64,000 nucleotides of DNA from the NCBI RefSeq assembly GCF_048898065.1, contig NZ_JBLWFI010000001.1, positions 1,662,864 through 1,726,863 of the forward strand. The letters are read 5' to 3'. Source of the stretch: Tepidibacillus_B infernus (GTDB lineage: Bacteria > Bacillota > Bacilli > Tepidibacillales > Tepidibacillaceae). The notes under the pieces were generated by a model that ran no database searches, had not been told where the DNA came from, and saw nothing but the letters and a program-made list of their open reading frames with translations. The stretch's first letter is position 1. Every line of letters begins with the position of its first letter. Both the position numbers and the translations under genes were made by a program. Below are positions 43,765-54,626 of the stretch, piece after piece.

Positions 43765-45220
43765 TGATGTTGATGCTTACCCATCTTTTTGTGAAACTTT
43801 TAACGATTGCGGCTTGTTCCTTTAACTGGGTCGCCAATATATCGCGGATAAATTCAGGTAAGAAATATTGAATCTCTTTGCCTTCTTTAATTAAGGGGTA
43901 CCCTCCACCAAACGTAAACATATCTAATGTACCCACAATATATTCTTGATCCTCAACCATTTCTTCGTTACCAACCCATACTTTTTTTACACGTTTATAA
44001 GGCTCTGCCAAAGGATCGATTTCTGCTTTTATTCCTGAAAGACAAAGGGTTCCGATTTCTTTTCCTCTAAAACCAAAGCCTTTTAGCGGAAAATGTATAA
44101 ATTCGTCTAATAAGGATTGCTCTAATGTCTGCATAATTTGTGAGCCGGTGAGTTTTACAATACAAGGGTTGATCGGTGAGGGACAGATTTCATGAATTCT
44201 TTCTTTAGTTACTTTCCCTTTTTCTAATCCTTGTAAGATTTGGCCTGCATTCACTAAGCCAATTTCCGCATTTACCCAGCTTCTTACTCCATCAGCTAAG
44301 AGATTCCCTAAAGGAGACTCCATCTCCAAAAAAATCGGCAACGGTTCCTCTAAGATGGTTACAATCTGATTTAGTTCACTTTTGGCTTGCTCACGAAATG
44401 TCTTCACAACTTCAACGATTATTGGATCGTCTTGAAAAGATTCCATTTGAACCGTTTTTTCCTCGATATTTATGATTTTTCTTTCCTTTCGATTGAAATC
44501 TATAGTTAAATGGCCGATATAATCGCCAAAAATTCCAACCTGACAGATTAAAGGCTGACCCTCTTTCTGCAATCCATGTTCATAAAAACGATGGGTGTGT
44601 CCCCCAATAATCACATCGATTACGGGGATTTCTTCTGCGATTTGTTCATCTGCCCGTATTCCTAAATGTGATAAAAAGATAATGAGATCGACTTCATGTC
44701 TAATTTGTTCTACTATATTTTGAATGAAAGGCATAGGTTCTAATACCTCCCAGCCCTGTAAGCGATAAAAGGTTTCATAGGGCGCTGTCGCACCAATCCA
44801 CCCTATTTTTATACCATCTACCTCTTGAATCCAATAGTCTTTGACCCAATTTGGTTTCTGTTTTGTTACTATATCGATTAAATTGCATACGACAATGTTG
44901 AAATTTCGTTCTTGATAGGCTTTTTCTAGATTTCCCTTCGTAAAAGTCAACCCTTCATTATTGCCAATCGTTACTACCTCAACACCTGTTTGGTTCAAAA
45001 TTTCTACATTGACTCTGCCAAAGGTTCCTTCTGTCTCAAGCTTCATTCGATCCATATGATCGCCTATATCTACAACAATAACCCGTTCACCTTGTTCTGC
45101 AGCTTCCTTCCTCACTTGTTGAATATAGCTAGAAATCTTTGGCATATTTTCAAAACGACTATGCAAATCATTGGTATGAATAATATGAATTCGTTGATTC
45201 AAGGTCAAAACAAACACCAC
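43751..45220 (-). CDS. yunD: Metallophosphoesterase / 5'-nucleotidase (YunD-like)
   Basis: A 489-residue protein without signal peptide. The N-terminal metallophosphatase domain has IIHTNDLHSRFE, VVDIGDHMD, TIGNNEG, FLSHLG and GGHTHRFYE, which are all metal-site motifs; a C-terminal 5'-nucleotidase domain (about 290-480) follows, with SPLGNLLADGVR. It probably hydrolyses nucleotides or related phosphoesters in the cytoplasm. The start is uncertain: GTG 45220, or the TTG four codons later after GGTGGTG. It follows yunE on the same strand by 12 bp, as a yunD-yunE pair. Confidence 0.88.
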   Translation of the reverse strand: MVFVLTLNQRIHIIHTNDLHSRFENMPKISSYIQQVRKEAAEQGERVIVVDIGDHMDRMKLETEGTFGRVNVEILNQTGVEVVTIGNNEGLTFTKGNLEKAYQERNFNIVVCNLIDIVTKQKPNWVKDYWIQEVDGIKIGWIGATAPYETFYRLQGWEVLEPMPFIQNIVEQIRHEVDLIIFLSHLGIRADEQIAEEIPVIDVIIGGHTHRFYEHGLQKEGQPLICQVGIFGDYIGHLTIDFNRKERKIINIEEKTVQMESFQDDPIIVEVVKTFREQAKSELNQIVTILEEPLPIFLEMESPLGNLLADGVRSWVNAEIGLVNAGQILQGLEKGKVTKERIHEICPSPINPCIVKLTGSQIMQTLEQSLLDEFIHFPLKGFGFRGKEIGTLCLSGIKAEIDPLAEPYKRVKKVWVGNEEMVEDQEYIVGTLDMFTFGGGYPLIKEGKEIQYFLPEFIRDILATQLKEQAAIVKSFTKRWVSINIKDRV

Positions 45221-45232
45221 CGTTTCTACATA

Positions 45233-46045
45233 CTACAATCCCTTATAGATCATTTGGATCGCTATAAGCAAAATAAAAATTCGAAAGGCTAGAATTAAGG
45301 ATTGACTACTTAACTTTGTAGCAAAATAAGATCCTAACTTTCCACCTAAATAAGCACCTGGGGCAATGGCCAATACATAAGAATAGATCACATTCCCTAA
45401 TAAAATGTGAGAAATACTACTAATAGATGCGGATAATAAAATGATAAACATAGAGGTCGCTGTCGCGACATGGGGTGGAAAGCGAAATAGTAGAACCATC
45501 ATCGGCACCAAGATGATTCCACCACCAATTCCGAATAATCCAGCTAGCAATCCAGCAAAAGCTGGAATAAGAAAACCAACAGTTCTATTATATCCATATT
45601 CATGTCGATTGCCTTTAAGGTCTATATATTCTCGGTTAACAGACCATTTCACTTGTTTGGGCTTCATCTTTTTTTGTTTAGCTAGTAGGTAGGTGATCAA
45701 TACCATCAATAAACCAAACAAAATATAAAATGACTTGATTGGCAACGATTCGTTGATCATCGCTCCAATGACCGAAGCTGGGCCACTAGCCATAAAAAAA
45801 GTTAACCCACTATTTATATCTACTCTTTTTCCTTTAATATTGTATAATGTAGAAGAGATGGCCGTAAAAATCATGACCATTAGCGAAATGCCTACAGCAT
45901 TTTGGGATCTGATCGCCGGATCAAATAAATTTAAGGAATTAAGGAAAAGCAATGAAGGCACAACGATTATTCCCCCACCGACTCCAAATAAACTGCCAAA
46001 GGTTCCAGCAATCAGTCCAATTAAAAAAAGAGCCATATATTCCAT
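45233..46045 (-). CDS. yunE: TauE/SafE-family anion permease (YunE-like)
   Basis: A 270-residue membrane protein with about eight helices and two internal repeats, each starting with a glycine motif (GSLFGVGGGIIVVPSLLF and AGLFGIGGGIILVPMM). The family transports sulfite, sulfoacetate or similar anions, usually outward. Neighbouring yunD is the same as in B. subtilis. The substrate is not known. Confidence 0.88.
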   Translation of the reverse strand: MEYMALFLIGLIAGTFGSLFGVGGGIIVVPSLLFLNSLNLFDPAIRSQNAVGISLMVMIFTAISSTLYNIKGKRVDINSGLTFFMASGPASVIGAMINESLPIKSFYILFGLLMVLITYLLAKQKKMKPKQVKWSVNREYIDLKGNRHEYGYNRTVGFLIPAFAGLLAGLFGIGGGIILVPMMVLLFRFPPHVATATSMFIILLSASISSISHILLGNVIYSYVLAIAPGAYLGGKLGSYFATKLSSQSLILAFRIFILLIAIQMIYKGL

Positions 46046-46144
46046 GACGATTCACACCTATCTGATTATCGCTTAAATCAAGCAATGATTTTAACAAGAT
46101 TTTACCATATTATTACGTGGTTGCCTATTTGGAGGCTTACTAAA

Positions 46145-46561
46145 ATGATATCTATTTTAAAAGAAACGATTGATCAATTTATTAGTTATGCAAGAGAACA
46201 AGAACCCAATGAAGCTTGCGGAATCCTCATTTCTTCATGGAATCAAGAACTGATCGATAACTTTATTCCAATTCCTAACACCACTAATCAACGTGACCGT
46301 TTTGAATTTGATGCTAAGGTTTTTATTCTTACGTTATATCAAATAGAAGAAAAACAATGGTGCTGGCATGGAGTGATTCACTCCCACCCTACCTCCAGTG
46401 CTTACCCCTCTTCTATTGACCTTCATAACTGGTACTATCCGGAGAAAAGCTATTGGATCTATTCACTAAGGGACAATCGTCTTAACATATTCTATATAGA
46501 CAAACATAAGGTAAGGCAACACGATTATATAATTATAAACAAACCATGGCAACGAAAATAA
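46145..46561 (+). CDS. JAMM/MPN+ metallopeptidase (M67 family)
   Basis: A 138-residue protein with the complete JAMM zinc motif: the glutamate in PNEACGILIS, then VIHSHPTSSAYPSSIDL, i.e. HxHP followed by S-x-x-D. Bacterial relatives remove C-terminal residues from ubiquitin-like sulfur carriers (for example Mec+ with CysO). No ThiS- or MoaD-like partner is visible here; the suf operon is 0.6 kb away but on the other strand. The ATG at 46145 follows TTTGGAGGC. Confidence 0.85.
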   Translation: MISILKETIDQFISYAREQEPNEACGILISSWNQELIDNFIPIPNTTNQRDRFEFDAKVFILTLYQIEEKQWCWHGVIHSHPTSSAYPSSIDLHNWYYPEKSYWIYSLRDNRLNIFYIDKHKVRQHDYIIINKPWQRK

Positions 46562-46582
46562 ATGGAAGGAGGGTGATGAGAA

Positions 46583-46975
46583 ATGAACAACGAAGAAAAA
46601 TTATTTGAGCTAATGACACAAATGTATAGCGAAATGCAAAAAAGGTTTACACAGGTATATAGCGAAATGCAAAAAGGATTTACACAGGTATATAGCGAAA
46701 TGCAAAAAGGGTTTACAGATTTAGGGGATAGGATAGATAAAGTAGAAAATAGGTTAGACGGGGTTGAAAGTAGGTTAGATAAGGTTGAAAGCAGGTTAGA
46801 TAAGGTTGAAAGCAGGTTAGATAGAGTAGAAAAAACTGTTGTTCATATTGAAAACGACCATGGTCAGAAATTATCAGCCTTATTTGATGGATACAAACAA
46901 AATTCAGATAAACTGGATAGAATAGAAACAGAAGTATCCAAACATGAAGAAATCATATTAAGAAGAGTGAGATAA
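46583..46975 (+). CDS. Coiled-coil protein with tandem repeats
   Basis: A 130-residue protein without signal peptide. Residues 14-48 hold three copies of an 11-residue unit (YSEMQKGFTQV). Residues about 49-83 hold five heptads of the type DKVESRL with leucine/valine at core positions, a parallel coiled coil. A C-terminal helix region follows. Similar heptad proteins of variable length are common in Bacillota and have no known function. The ATG follows GGAGGGTGATG. The repeats are also near-identical as DNA. Confidence 0.8.
   Translation: MNNEEKLFELMTQMYSEMQKRFTQVYSEMQKGFTQVYSEMQKGFTDLGDRIDKVENRLDGVESRLDKVESRLDKVESRLDRVEKTVVHIENDHGQKLSALFDGYKQNSDKLDRIETEVSKHEEIILRRVR
46629..46833 (+). repeat. 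In-frame 33-bp and 21-bp tandem repeats
   Basis: A 33-bp unit beginning TATAGCGAAATGCAAAAA occurs three times, then a 21-bp unit AGGTTGAAAGCAGGTTAGAT and variants about five times. Both unit lengths are multiples of 3, so copy-number change keeps the frame. Confidence 0.88.
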
Positions 46976-47027
46976 CCAACTTCTATACTAGAGATCATTG
47001 ATCAATAGAAGAAAATTCACCCTGAAC

Positions 47028-47117
47028 GCAAGTGCAAATATAAAATACGTGTCCGAAAGACTAGGACACTCAAGTGTCAAAGTCACAGCGGACACGTATC
47101 TACATGTTACCAAAGGA
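47028..47117 (+). pseudogene. C-terminal remnant of a tyrosine recombinase
   Basis: About 30 codons encode NIKYVSERLGHSSVKVTADT followed by YLHVTK. This is the end of phage-type integrases, with the LGH box and the catalytic tyrosine. The rest of the gene is absent; the fragment abuts the sufB stop codon. It marks an old integration event. Confidence 0.82.
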
Positions 47118-48518
47118 TTAACCAATACTTCCTTCCATTTCGAACTTGATCAAACGGTTCATTTCTACCGCATATTCCATTGGTAACTCTTTTGTAAATG
47201 GTTCAATGAATCCCATAATGATCATTTGAGTCGCATCCTCTTCGGAAATTCCTCGACTCATGAGATAAAATAATTGTTCCTCACTTACCTTACTTACTGT
47301 TGCTTCATGTTCTAATGTAACGTTATCGTTAAGAACTTCATTAAATGGAATCGTATCTGAGGTAGATAATTCGTCTAGAATTAAGGTATCACATTTTATA
47401 TTAGATTTTGAACCTTGAGAATTGCGACCAAAGCTTGCCAACCCACGATAGGTTGCTTTTCCACCATGCTTACTAATTGATTTAGAAACAATTGTAGAAG
47501 TACAATCAGGAGCTAGGTGAATCACTTTTGCACCCGCATCTTGGTGTTGACCTTTTCCTGCCATTGCAATTGATAAAATCATTGCCTTTGCTCTAGGTCC
47601 TTTCATTATAACTGCTGGATACTTCATCGTTAATCTACTACCAATATTTCCATCTACCCATTCAACAGTCGCATCTTCCTCAGCAACCGCACGTTTTGTT
47701 ACTAAGTTGTAGATGTTAGGCGCCCAGTTTTGAATGGTGGAATAGCGTACATAGGCACCTTTCTTAGCAATAATTTCAACGACTGCACTATGAAGAGACT
47801 CTGTACTATAGACAGGAGCGGTACACCCCTCTACATAATGAACAGATGCTCCCTCATCCGCAATAATCAGTGTTCTTTCAAATTGACCCATTTTTTCTGA
47901 ATTAATACGGAAATAAGCTTGAAGAGGAATGTCTAATTTTACCCCTTTTGGTACATAAATAAAACTACCACCAGACCATACAGCACTATTTAATGCAGCG
48001 AATTTGTTATCAGAGGGTGGAACCACAGTACCAAAATATTCTTTGAAGATTTCAGGATGTTCACGAAGAGCAGAATCTGTATCCATAAAAATAACACCTA
48101 AATCCTCTAAATCCTTGCGCATGTTATGATACACGACTTCAGATTCATACTGGGCTGAAACCCCTGCTAGCCATTTTTGTTCTGCTTCAGGAATCCCTAA
48201 TTTGTCAAAGGTATTCTTAATCTCTCCTGGAACTTCCTCCCATGTTTTTTCAGCTCTTTCAGATGGCCTAACATAGTAAGTTATCTCATCAAAATTAAGT
48301 TCGCTCAAATCCCCTCCCCATTTTGGCATCGGGAATTGATTAAATTTTTCTAGGGATTTCAATCTGAACTCAAGCATCCATTCAGGCTCACCTTTTATGC
48401 GAGAAATTTCTTCTACGACTTTTCGAGTAAGCCCTTTTTCCGTACGAAAAATCGATACGTCTTTATCTCTAAACCCATATTGGTATTCTTCATTGATTTC
48501 TGGAGCTTTTTTTGCCAT
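47118..48518 (-). CDS. sufB: Fe-S cluster assembly scaffold SufB
   Basis: A 466-residue SufB, part of the SufBCD complex that builds Fe-S clusters. It has the beta-helix core with [33 protein letters not shown] and [20 protein letters not shown] near the C-terminus. The start at 48518 follows AAAGGAGGC; the frame is open to 48578. Last gene of sufC-sufD-sufS-sufU-sufB. Confidence 0.96.
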   Translation of the reverse strand: MAKKAPEINEEYQYGFRDKDVSIFRTEKGLTRKVVEEISRIKGEPEWMLEFRLKSLEKFNQFPMPKWGGDLSELNFDEITYYVRPSERAEKTWEEVPGEIKNTFDKLGIPEAEQKWLAGVSAQYESEVVYHNMRKDLEDLGVIFMDTDSALREHPEIFKEYFGTVVPPSDNKFAALNSAVWSGGSFIYVPKGVKLDIPLQAYFRINSEKMGQFERTLIIADEGASVHYVEGCTAPVYSTESLHSAVVEIIAKKGAYVRYSTIQNWAPNIYNLVTKRAVAEEDATVEWVDGNIGSRLTMKYPAVIMKGPRAKAMILSIAMAGKGQHQDAGAKVIHLAPDCTSTIVSKSISKHGGKATYRGLASFGRNSQGSKSNIKCDTLILDELSTSDTIPFNEVLNDNVTLEHEATVSKVSEEQLFYLMSRGISEEDATQMIIMGFIEPFTKELPMEYAVEMNRLIKFEMEGSIG

Positions 48519-48588
48519 GCTTAAAGCCTCCTTTTTTATAGATAAAGAAAGTATAACTTTCTTTTCAAATCCACACATTGTGAATCAT

Positions 48589-51465
<2,877 letters not shown>

Positions 51466-51485
51466 TATTATATCCCCCTATCCAC

Positions 51486-52274
51486 CTAGGCCTCTTGGCC
51501 AACAGTTTCGTCAACGATACCTAATTCCTCTTTGATCCAATCATAACCTTCCGCTTCTAATTTTTCAGCTAATTCTGGCCCACCCGAACGAACGATTTTA
51601 CCTTGCATCATAACATGGACAAAATCCGGTTTAATGTAATTTAATAGTCGTTGATAGTGGGTAATGACAAGTACCCCCATATCTGGGCTTTTCATTTCAT
51701 TTACACCTTTAGCAACAATTTTTAGTGCATCGATATCCAAACCAGAATCAATCTCATCTAAAATAGCGATAGATGGTTTAACCATCATCATTTGTAAAAT
51801 TTCATTGCGTTTCTTCTCTCCACCAGAGAAGCCTTCATTCACATATCGCCCTGCAAAAGCTTCGTTCATTTCAAGTAGCTTCATCTTTTGTTCCATTTCA
51901 CGGACAAATTTAATTAGCGATATTTCATTCCCTTCACCACGTCGCGCATTTACAGCACTACGTAAAAAGTCAGAGTTCGTCACACCACTAATTTCACTTG
52001 GATATTGCATCGCTAGAAATAGACCTTTTCTTGCTCTTTCATCTGTTTTCATTTCTAATACATCTTCACCGTTCAATGTAATGGAACCTGATTCTACAGT
52101 ATATTTTGGATGTCCCATTAACGCTGATGCCAAAGTACTTTTACCAGTACCATTTGGTCCCATAATCGCATGTACTTCTCCACCTTTGATTTCTAAAGAC
52201 AATCCTTTTAGAATTTCTTTTCCTTCAACTGAAACTCTAAGGTTGTCTATCGTTAATTTTGGTTGAGTCATTGA
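51486..52274 (-). CDS. sufC: SufC ATPase of Fe-S cluster assembly
   Basis: A 262-residue ABC-type ATPase without membrane partner. Walker A GPNGTGKST, signature FSGGEKKRNEILQ and Walker B IAILDEIDSGLDIDALK are typical of SufC. It drives conformational change of SufBD. The start at 52274 follows GGAGGAATGA; the frame is open to 52289. First gene of the operon. Confidence 0.96.
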   Translation of the reverse strand, partial: SMTQPKLTIDNLRVSVEGKEILKGLSLEIKGGEVHAIMGPNGTGKSTLASALMGHPKYTVESGSITLNGEDVLEMKTDERARKGLFLAMQYPSEISGVTNSDFLRSAVNARRGEGNEISLIKFVREMEQKMKLLEMNEAFAGRYVNEGFSGGEKKRNEILQMMMVKPSIAILDEIDSGLDIDALKIVAKGVNEMKSPDMGVLVITHYQRLLNYIKPDFVHVMMQGKIVRSGGPELAEKLEAEGYDWIKEELGIVDETVGQEA

Positions 52275-52404
52275 TTCATTCCTCCACATTCTTATATAAT
52301 ACTAAAAAAAGTATCCCTTTTTATATTTGTAATATCAAAGATGTCAGATAAACTTGGTATTAGTTTTTCAAATTTAACAAGAATCATCCAATAATCTCTT
52401 TATC

Positions 52405-52432
52405 ATTGTATAATTCCGACTAAATTAGTCAA
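52405..52432 (-). promoter_or_regulatory. suf promoter with IscR-like palindrome
   Basis: Minus-strand -35 TTGACT (52432-52427) and -10 TACAAT (52410-52405), 16-bp spacer. The palindrome GACTAATTTAGTC, followed by GG, overlaps the -35 (52418-52430). It matches the core of the IscR type 1 motif (GACT-5-AGTCGG), where an Rrf2-family repressor would block initiation. About 130 bp lie between this site and sufC. Confidence 0.65.
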
Positions 52433-52626
52433 GATTATTTTCAGAACAAATTCAATTCATTTTGATTAAATTGGATGAATCTTCTTTCTTTCATTGTATT
52501 CTATTTCTTTTCTTAAATCAATATTATAACTATCGAAATAGTGAAAAATAAACCTTAAGTACAGATTACAAAGTTGAAAATTTTTAACACGCTTACATCT
52601 TACTGCTATTTGCTTTTTAATGCAAG

Positions 52627-52661
52627 CCATAATAAGATACTTATTATGGTAGTTTATGGCT
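52627..52661. other. Two overlapping palindromes
   Basis: CCATAATAAG and CTTATTATGG form perfect 10-bp arms around a 3-bp centre. The left arm can alternatively pair with TTATGGCTT at 52654-52662. It is in a 500-bp gene-free stretch and its purpose is unclear. Confidence 0.5.
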
Positions 52662-52704
52662 TTTCAATATTAAAACGCCTACTAATTTTCATTATTTCAC
52701 CCAC

Positions 52705-52725
52705 TTGTAACTATTATAGTTACAA
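52705..52725. promoter_or_regulatory. 21-bp perfect palindrome, candidate operator
   Basis: TTGTAACTA and TAGTTACAA form 9-bp arms around TTA. This looks like a MarR- or Rrf2-type site, but no gene starts next to it: sufC is 430 bp away and the flavoprotein gene ends just beyond it. Confidence 0.45.
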
Positions 52726-52737
52726 CTAAAAAATAAA

Positions 52738-52786
52738 GGGCTAACCATCAGTCATCTTTTAATGACCTTTTGGTTAGCTCTTTTTT
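52738..52786. terminator. Terminator after the small flavoprotein gene
   Basis: GGGCTAACCA and TGGTTAGCTC form a 10-bp stem with an inner TCAT/ATGA hairpin. T or A runs lie on both sides, so it can work in both directions. Confidence 0.85.
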
Positions 52787-52791
52787 ATGTC

Positions 52792-53364
52792 CTATAGATC
52801 ATGCCACATAAATGGCTCGCCTTTTTCTTTAGAAGCAATGGTGATTCCTACTGCGGCACCTTGCCCTGCAACGACAACGGTTTGACTTGGGATTTCCGTA
52901 ATAAGCCCTGCAAGGTAGAGATTCTCAACTTCTGTTTCTCCAGTCCAAGGAATATTTATTATTGCTTTGGCTTTACCATTTGGAACACGAGAGTTCACCT
53001 CTGTAGTAAAACCAAATGGTTCAAGCAATTCCTTTTGAACATTTGTTGCGACAATGACGTATTTAGCTTGATAGGAACCATTCTCTGTTTTCACTTCAAA
53101 GCTTCCGTCATCGTTTTTCATCAACTCAGTTACTTTTTCATTTTTGATTTCCACATTAAATTTGGTCGCTTGTTGTTTTGCTTGCTCAATCCATTCTGTA
53201 CCAGCGATTCCATTAGGAAAACCTGGAATGTTTTGAACTGAACTTACCCTTGTGATTTGGGATGGTCCAAAATCGAATACCGTTGTTTTTAATCCTGCCT
53301 TTGCAGTGAAGATTGATGCAGATAAGCCTGCTACTCCTCCACCAATAATGATTACTTCACTCAT
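52792..53364 (-). CDS. Small FAD-binding oxidoreductase, thioredoxin reductase-like
   Basis: A 190-residue protein. It starts with the FAD motif IIIGGGVAGLSASIFTAKAG and ends with the second FAD-contacting part LYLAGLITE ... QGAAVGITIASK. The NADPH domain and CxxC of thioredoxin reductases (normally about 120 residues in the middle) are missing, and the sequence crosses directly from VIVATNVQKE to the C-terminal part. The product looks like a complete short flavoprotein rather than a pseudogene. Its electron partner is unknown. It may form an operon with the DUF1802 gene 24 bp upstream. Confidence 0.8.
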   Translation of the reverse strand: MSEVIIIGGGVAGLSASIFTAKAGLKTTVFDFGPSQITRVSSVQNIPGFPNGIAGTEWIEQAKQQATKFNVEIKNEKVTELMKNDDGSFEVKTENGSYQAKYVIVATNVQKELLEPFGFTTEVNSRVPNGKAKAIINIPWTGETEVENLYLAGLITEIPSQTVVVAGQGAAVGITIASKEKGEPFMWHDL

Positions 53365-53388
53365 ATCCCATTCACCTCTAGCTTGTTT

Positions 53389-53970
53389 TTAAGAATTTAT
53401 CGATTGAAGAATTAATTGAACCCTTTGTTCAAAATCTTCTTCTGATAGAACAGGGGTAATTTTCATTTGTGGAATCTCATCTTTTAGAGATATCCAAGAT
53501 TTGCATCCATTATACTTATCCCTTAATAGGATCTTTGTGGTTTGTTCTAGTCGATATACCTTTACGATAAGAAGGTGTAAAGGTTTTTCCCTTTTCCAAT
53601 GCAATCTAGCTTCTGCAAAATTCTCTGTCCAAATATGAAAGGGGTAAAGTCTAGCTAAGGTTGCATCATCTTGAATTTCAATATCTTGAACCACCTCTGC
53701 AAAATATTGAATAGGAATCTCTTTACTTGTTTGATCCCATTGTTGAACGATATTTTCTAAGATTGGCTGAAATTCTTCTTTTAGTAGTTCAGCCTTTTGA
53801 TGCAAATATGTAGGAAAAAGATAAAAACAATTCTCTTTTAGTTGAAACTCTTTGGCTTCTTCGGCAATACCGCCTTTTCTAAGCAAAAGGATTTGATCCC
53901 CTTGTGACAAAGCCTGAATGGCTACTGCCCATTCTTTTAAGGCAATTGATTGATCTGGCTGTCTGCTCAT
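53389..53970 (-). CDS. DUF1802 family protein
   Basis: A 193-residue soluble protein. ALKEWAVAIQALSQGDQILL leads into LLRKGGIAE, then FPTYLHQKAELLKEEFQ and FHIWTENFAEARLHWKREKP, the pattern of DUF1802. No function is established for the family. The ATG follows AGGGGGGC. It is first of a two-gene unit with the small flavoprotein. Confidence 0.8.
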   Translation of the reverse strand: MSRQPDQSIALKEWAVAIQALSQGDQILLLRKGGIAEEAKEFQLKENCFYLFPTYLHQKAELLKEEFQPILENIVQQWDQTSKEIPIQYFAEVVQDIEIQDDATLARLYPFHIWTENFAEARLHWKREKPLHLLIVKVYRLEQTTKILLRDKYNGCKSWISLKDEIPQMKITPVLSEEDFEQRVQLILQSINS

Positions 53971-54152
53971 CTAAAGCCCCCCTCTTTTATCACAATCCTA
54001 TATTAACATACTTATTATACAAAATAATATATAAAAAGTGTAAAAATGCGACTAATTTTTATAGAAAATACCCGATTTCTAATTAAATTTAAAGGGAGCT
54101 TTTCGCTCCCATCAAAATTGACTCATTTGTATTTTAACCTAGGAAAAATTTA

Positions 54153-54613
54153 TCACTCAAACCTTAATGCTTCAATTGGCTTTAAATTTGCTGCCTTGTT
54201 TGCAGGGAAAAGTCCGAAAAAGATACCGACTAAAACCGAAAATCCAAAGGCTAGCCAAATGACATTTAAGGAGAATTCCGCTCCAATATTAATAATGTTT
54301 CCAAATAAGTTAGCTCCACCTATTCCTAGGATAATTCCAAAAATTAGCCACGCGTTGTTGATGCCCCTCCAGAAAGTTCATCTGGACGATGGTGAATGCG
54401 TTCTTTTGCAGAAATACCTGCATAAATCAAGGGTAGCTCAACATTTTCAATAGACGTAAGCTTAGAAAACAGGTTAAAATTCTGAAAAATAAAACCAATT
54501 CTTCTATTTTCATTAATGTAGATTTCCTTGACCCCGAAGGCCCAATAATCCGCGCCACCCATTTTGTACCATTTGCTTAATTTCTCAATCTCACTTTTGC
54601 AAGTTTTCTTCAT
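54153..54613 (-). pseudogene. Destroyed MacB-type ABC transporter (ATPase and permease remnants)
   Basis: The ATPase part begins with [10 protein letters not shown], then jumps to [20 protein letters not shown] and [17 protein letters not shown], so the Walker A region is deleted. At DELSGG a run of four G shifts the frame; with one G less it reads LSGGHQQRVA. The following 65 codons, in a third segment, encode [12 protein letters not shown] ... [20 protein letters not shown], the C-terminal end of a MacB/FtsX permease. Two deletions and one frameshift therefore joined both genes. It follows a two-component system that it may once have served. Confidence 0.85.
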
Positions 54614-54626
54614 TTACATGTTTTCT

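Noticed and set aside
46629..46833. Possible CRISPR-like array
   Set aside because: The 33-bp and 21-bp units are directly adjacent, without spacers, in frame and coding for a coiled coil.
47028..47117. Evidence for a prophage or integrative element
   Set aside because: Only the integrase tail is present; no att repeat, phage or conjugation gene was seen around it.
51664..52266. 200-residue plus-strand ORF opposite sufC
   Set aside because: It is the antisense of a highly conserved gene, has no ribosome site, and encodes a low-complexity Ser/Phe/Pro sequence.
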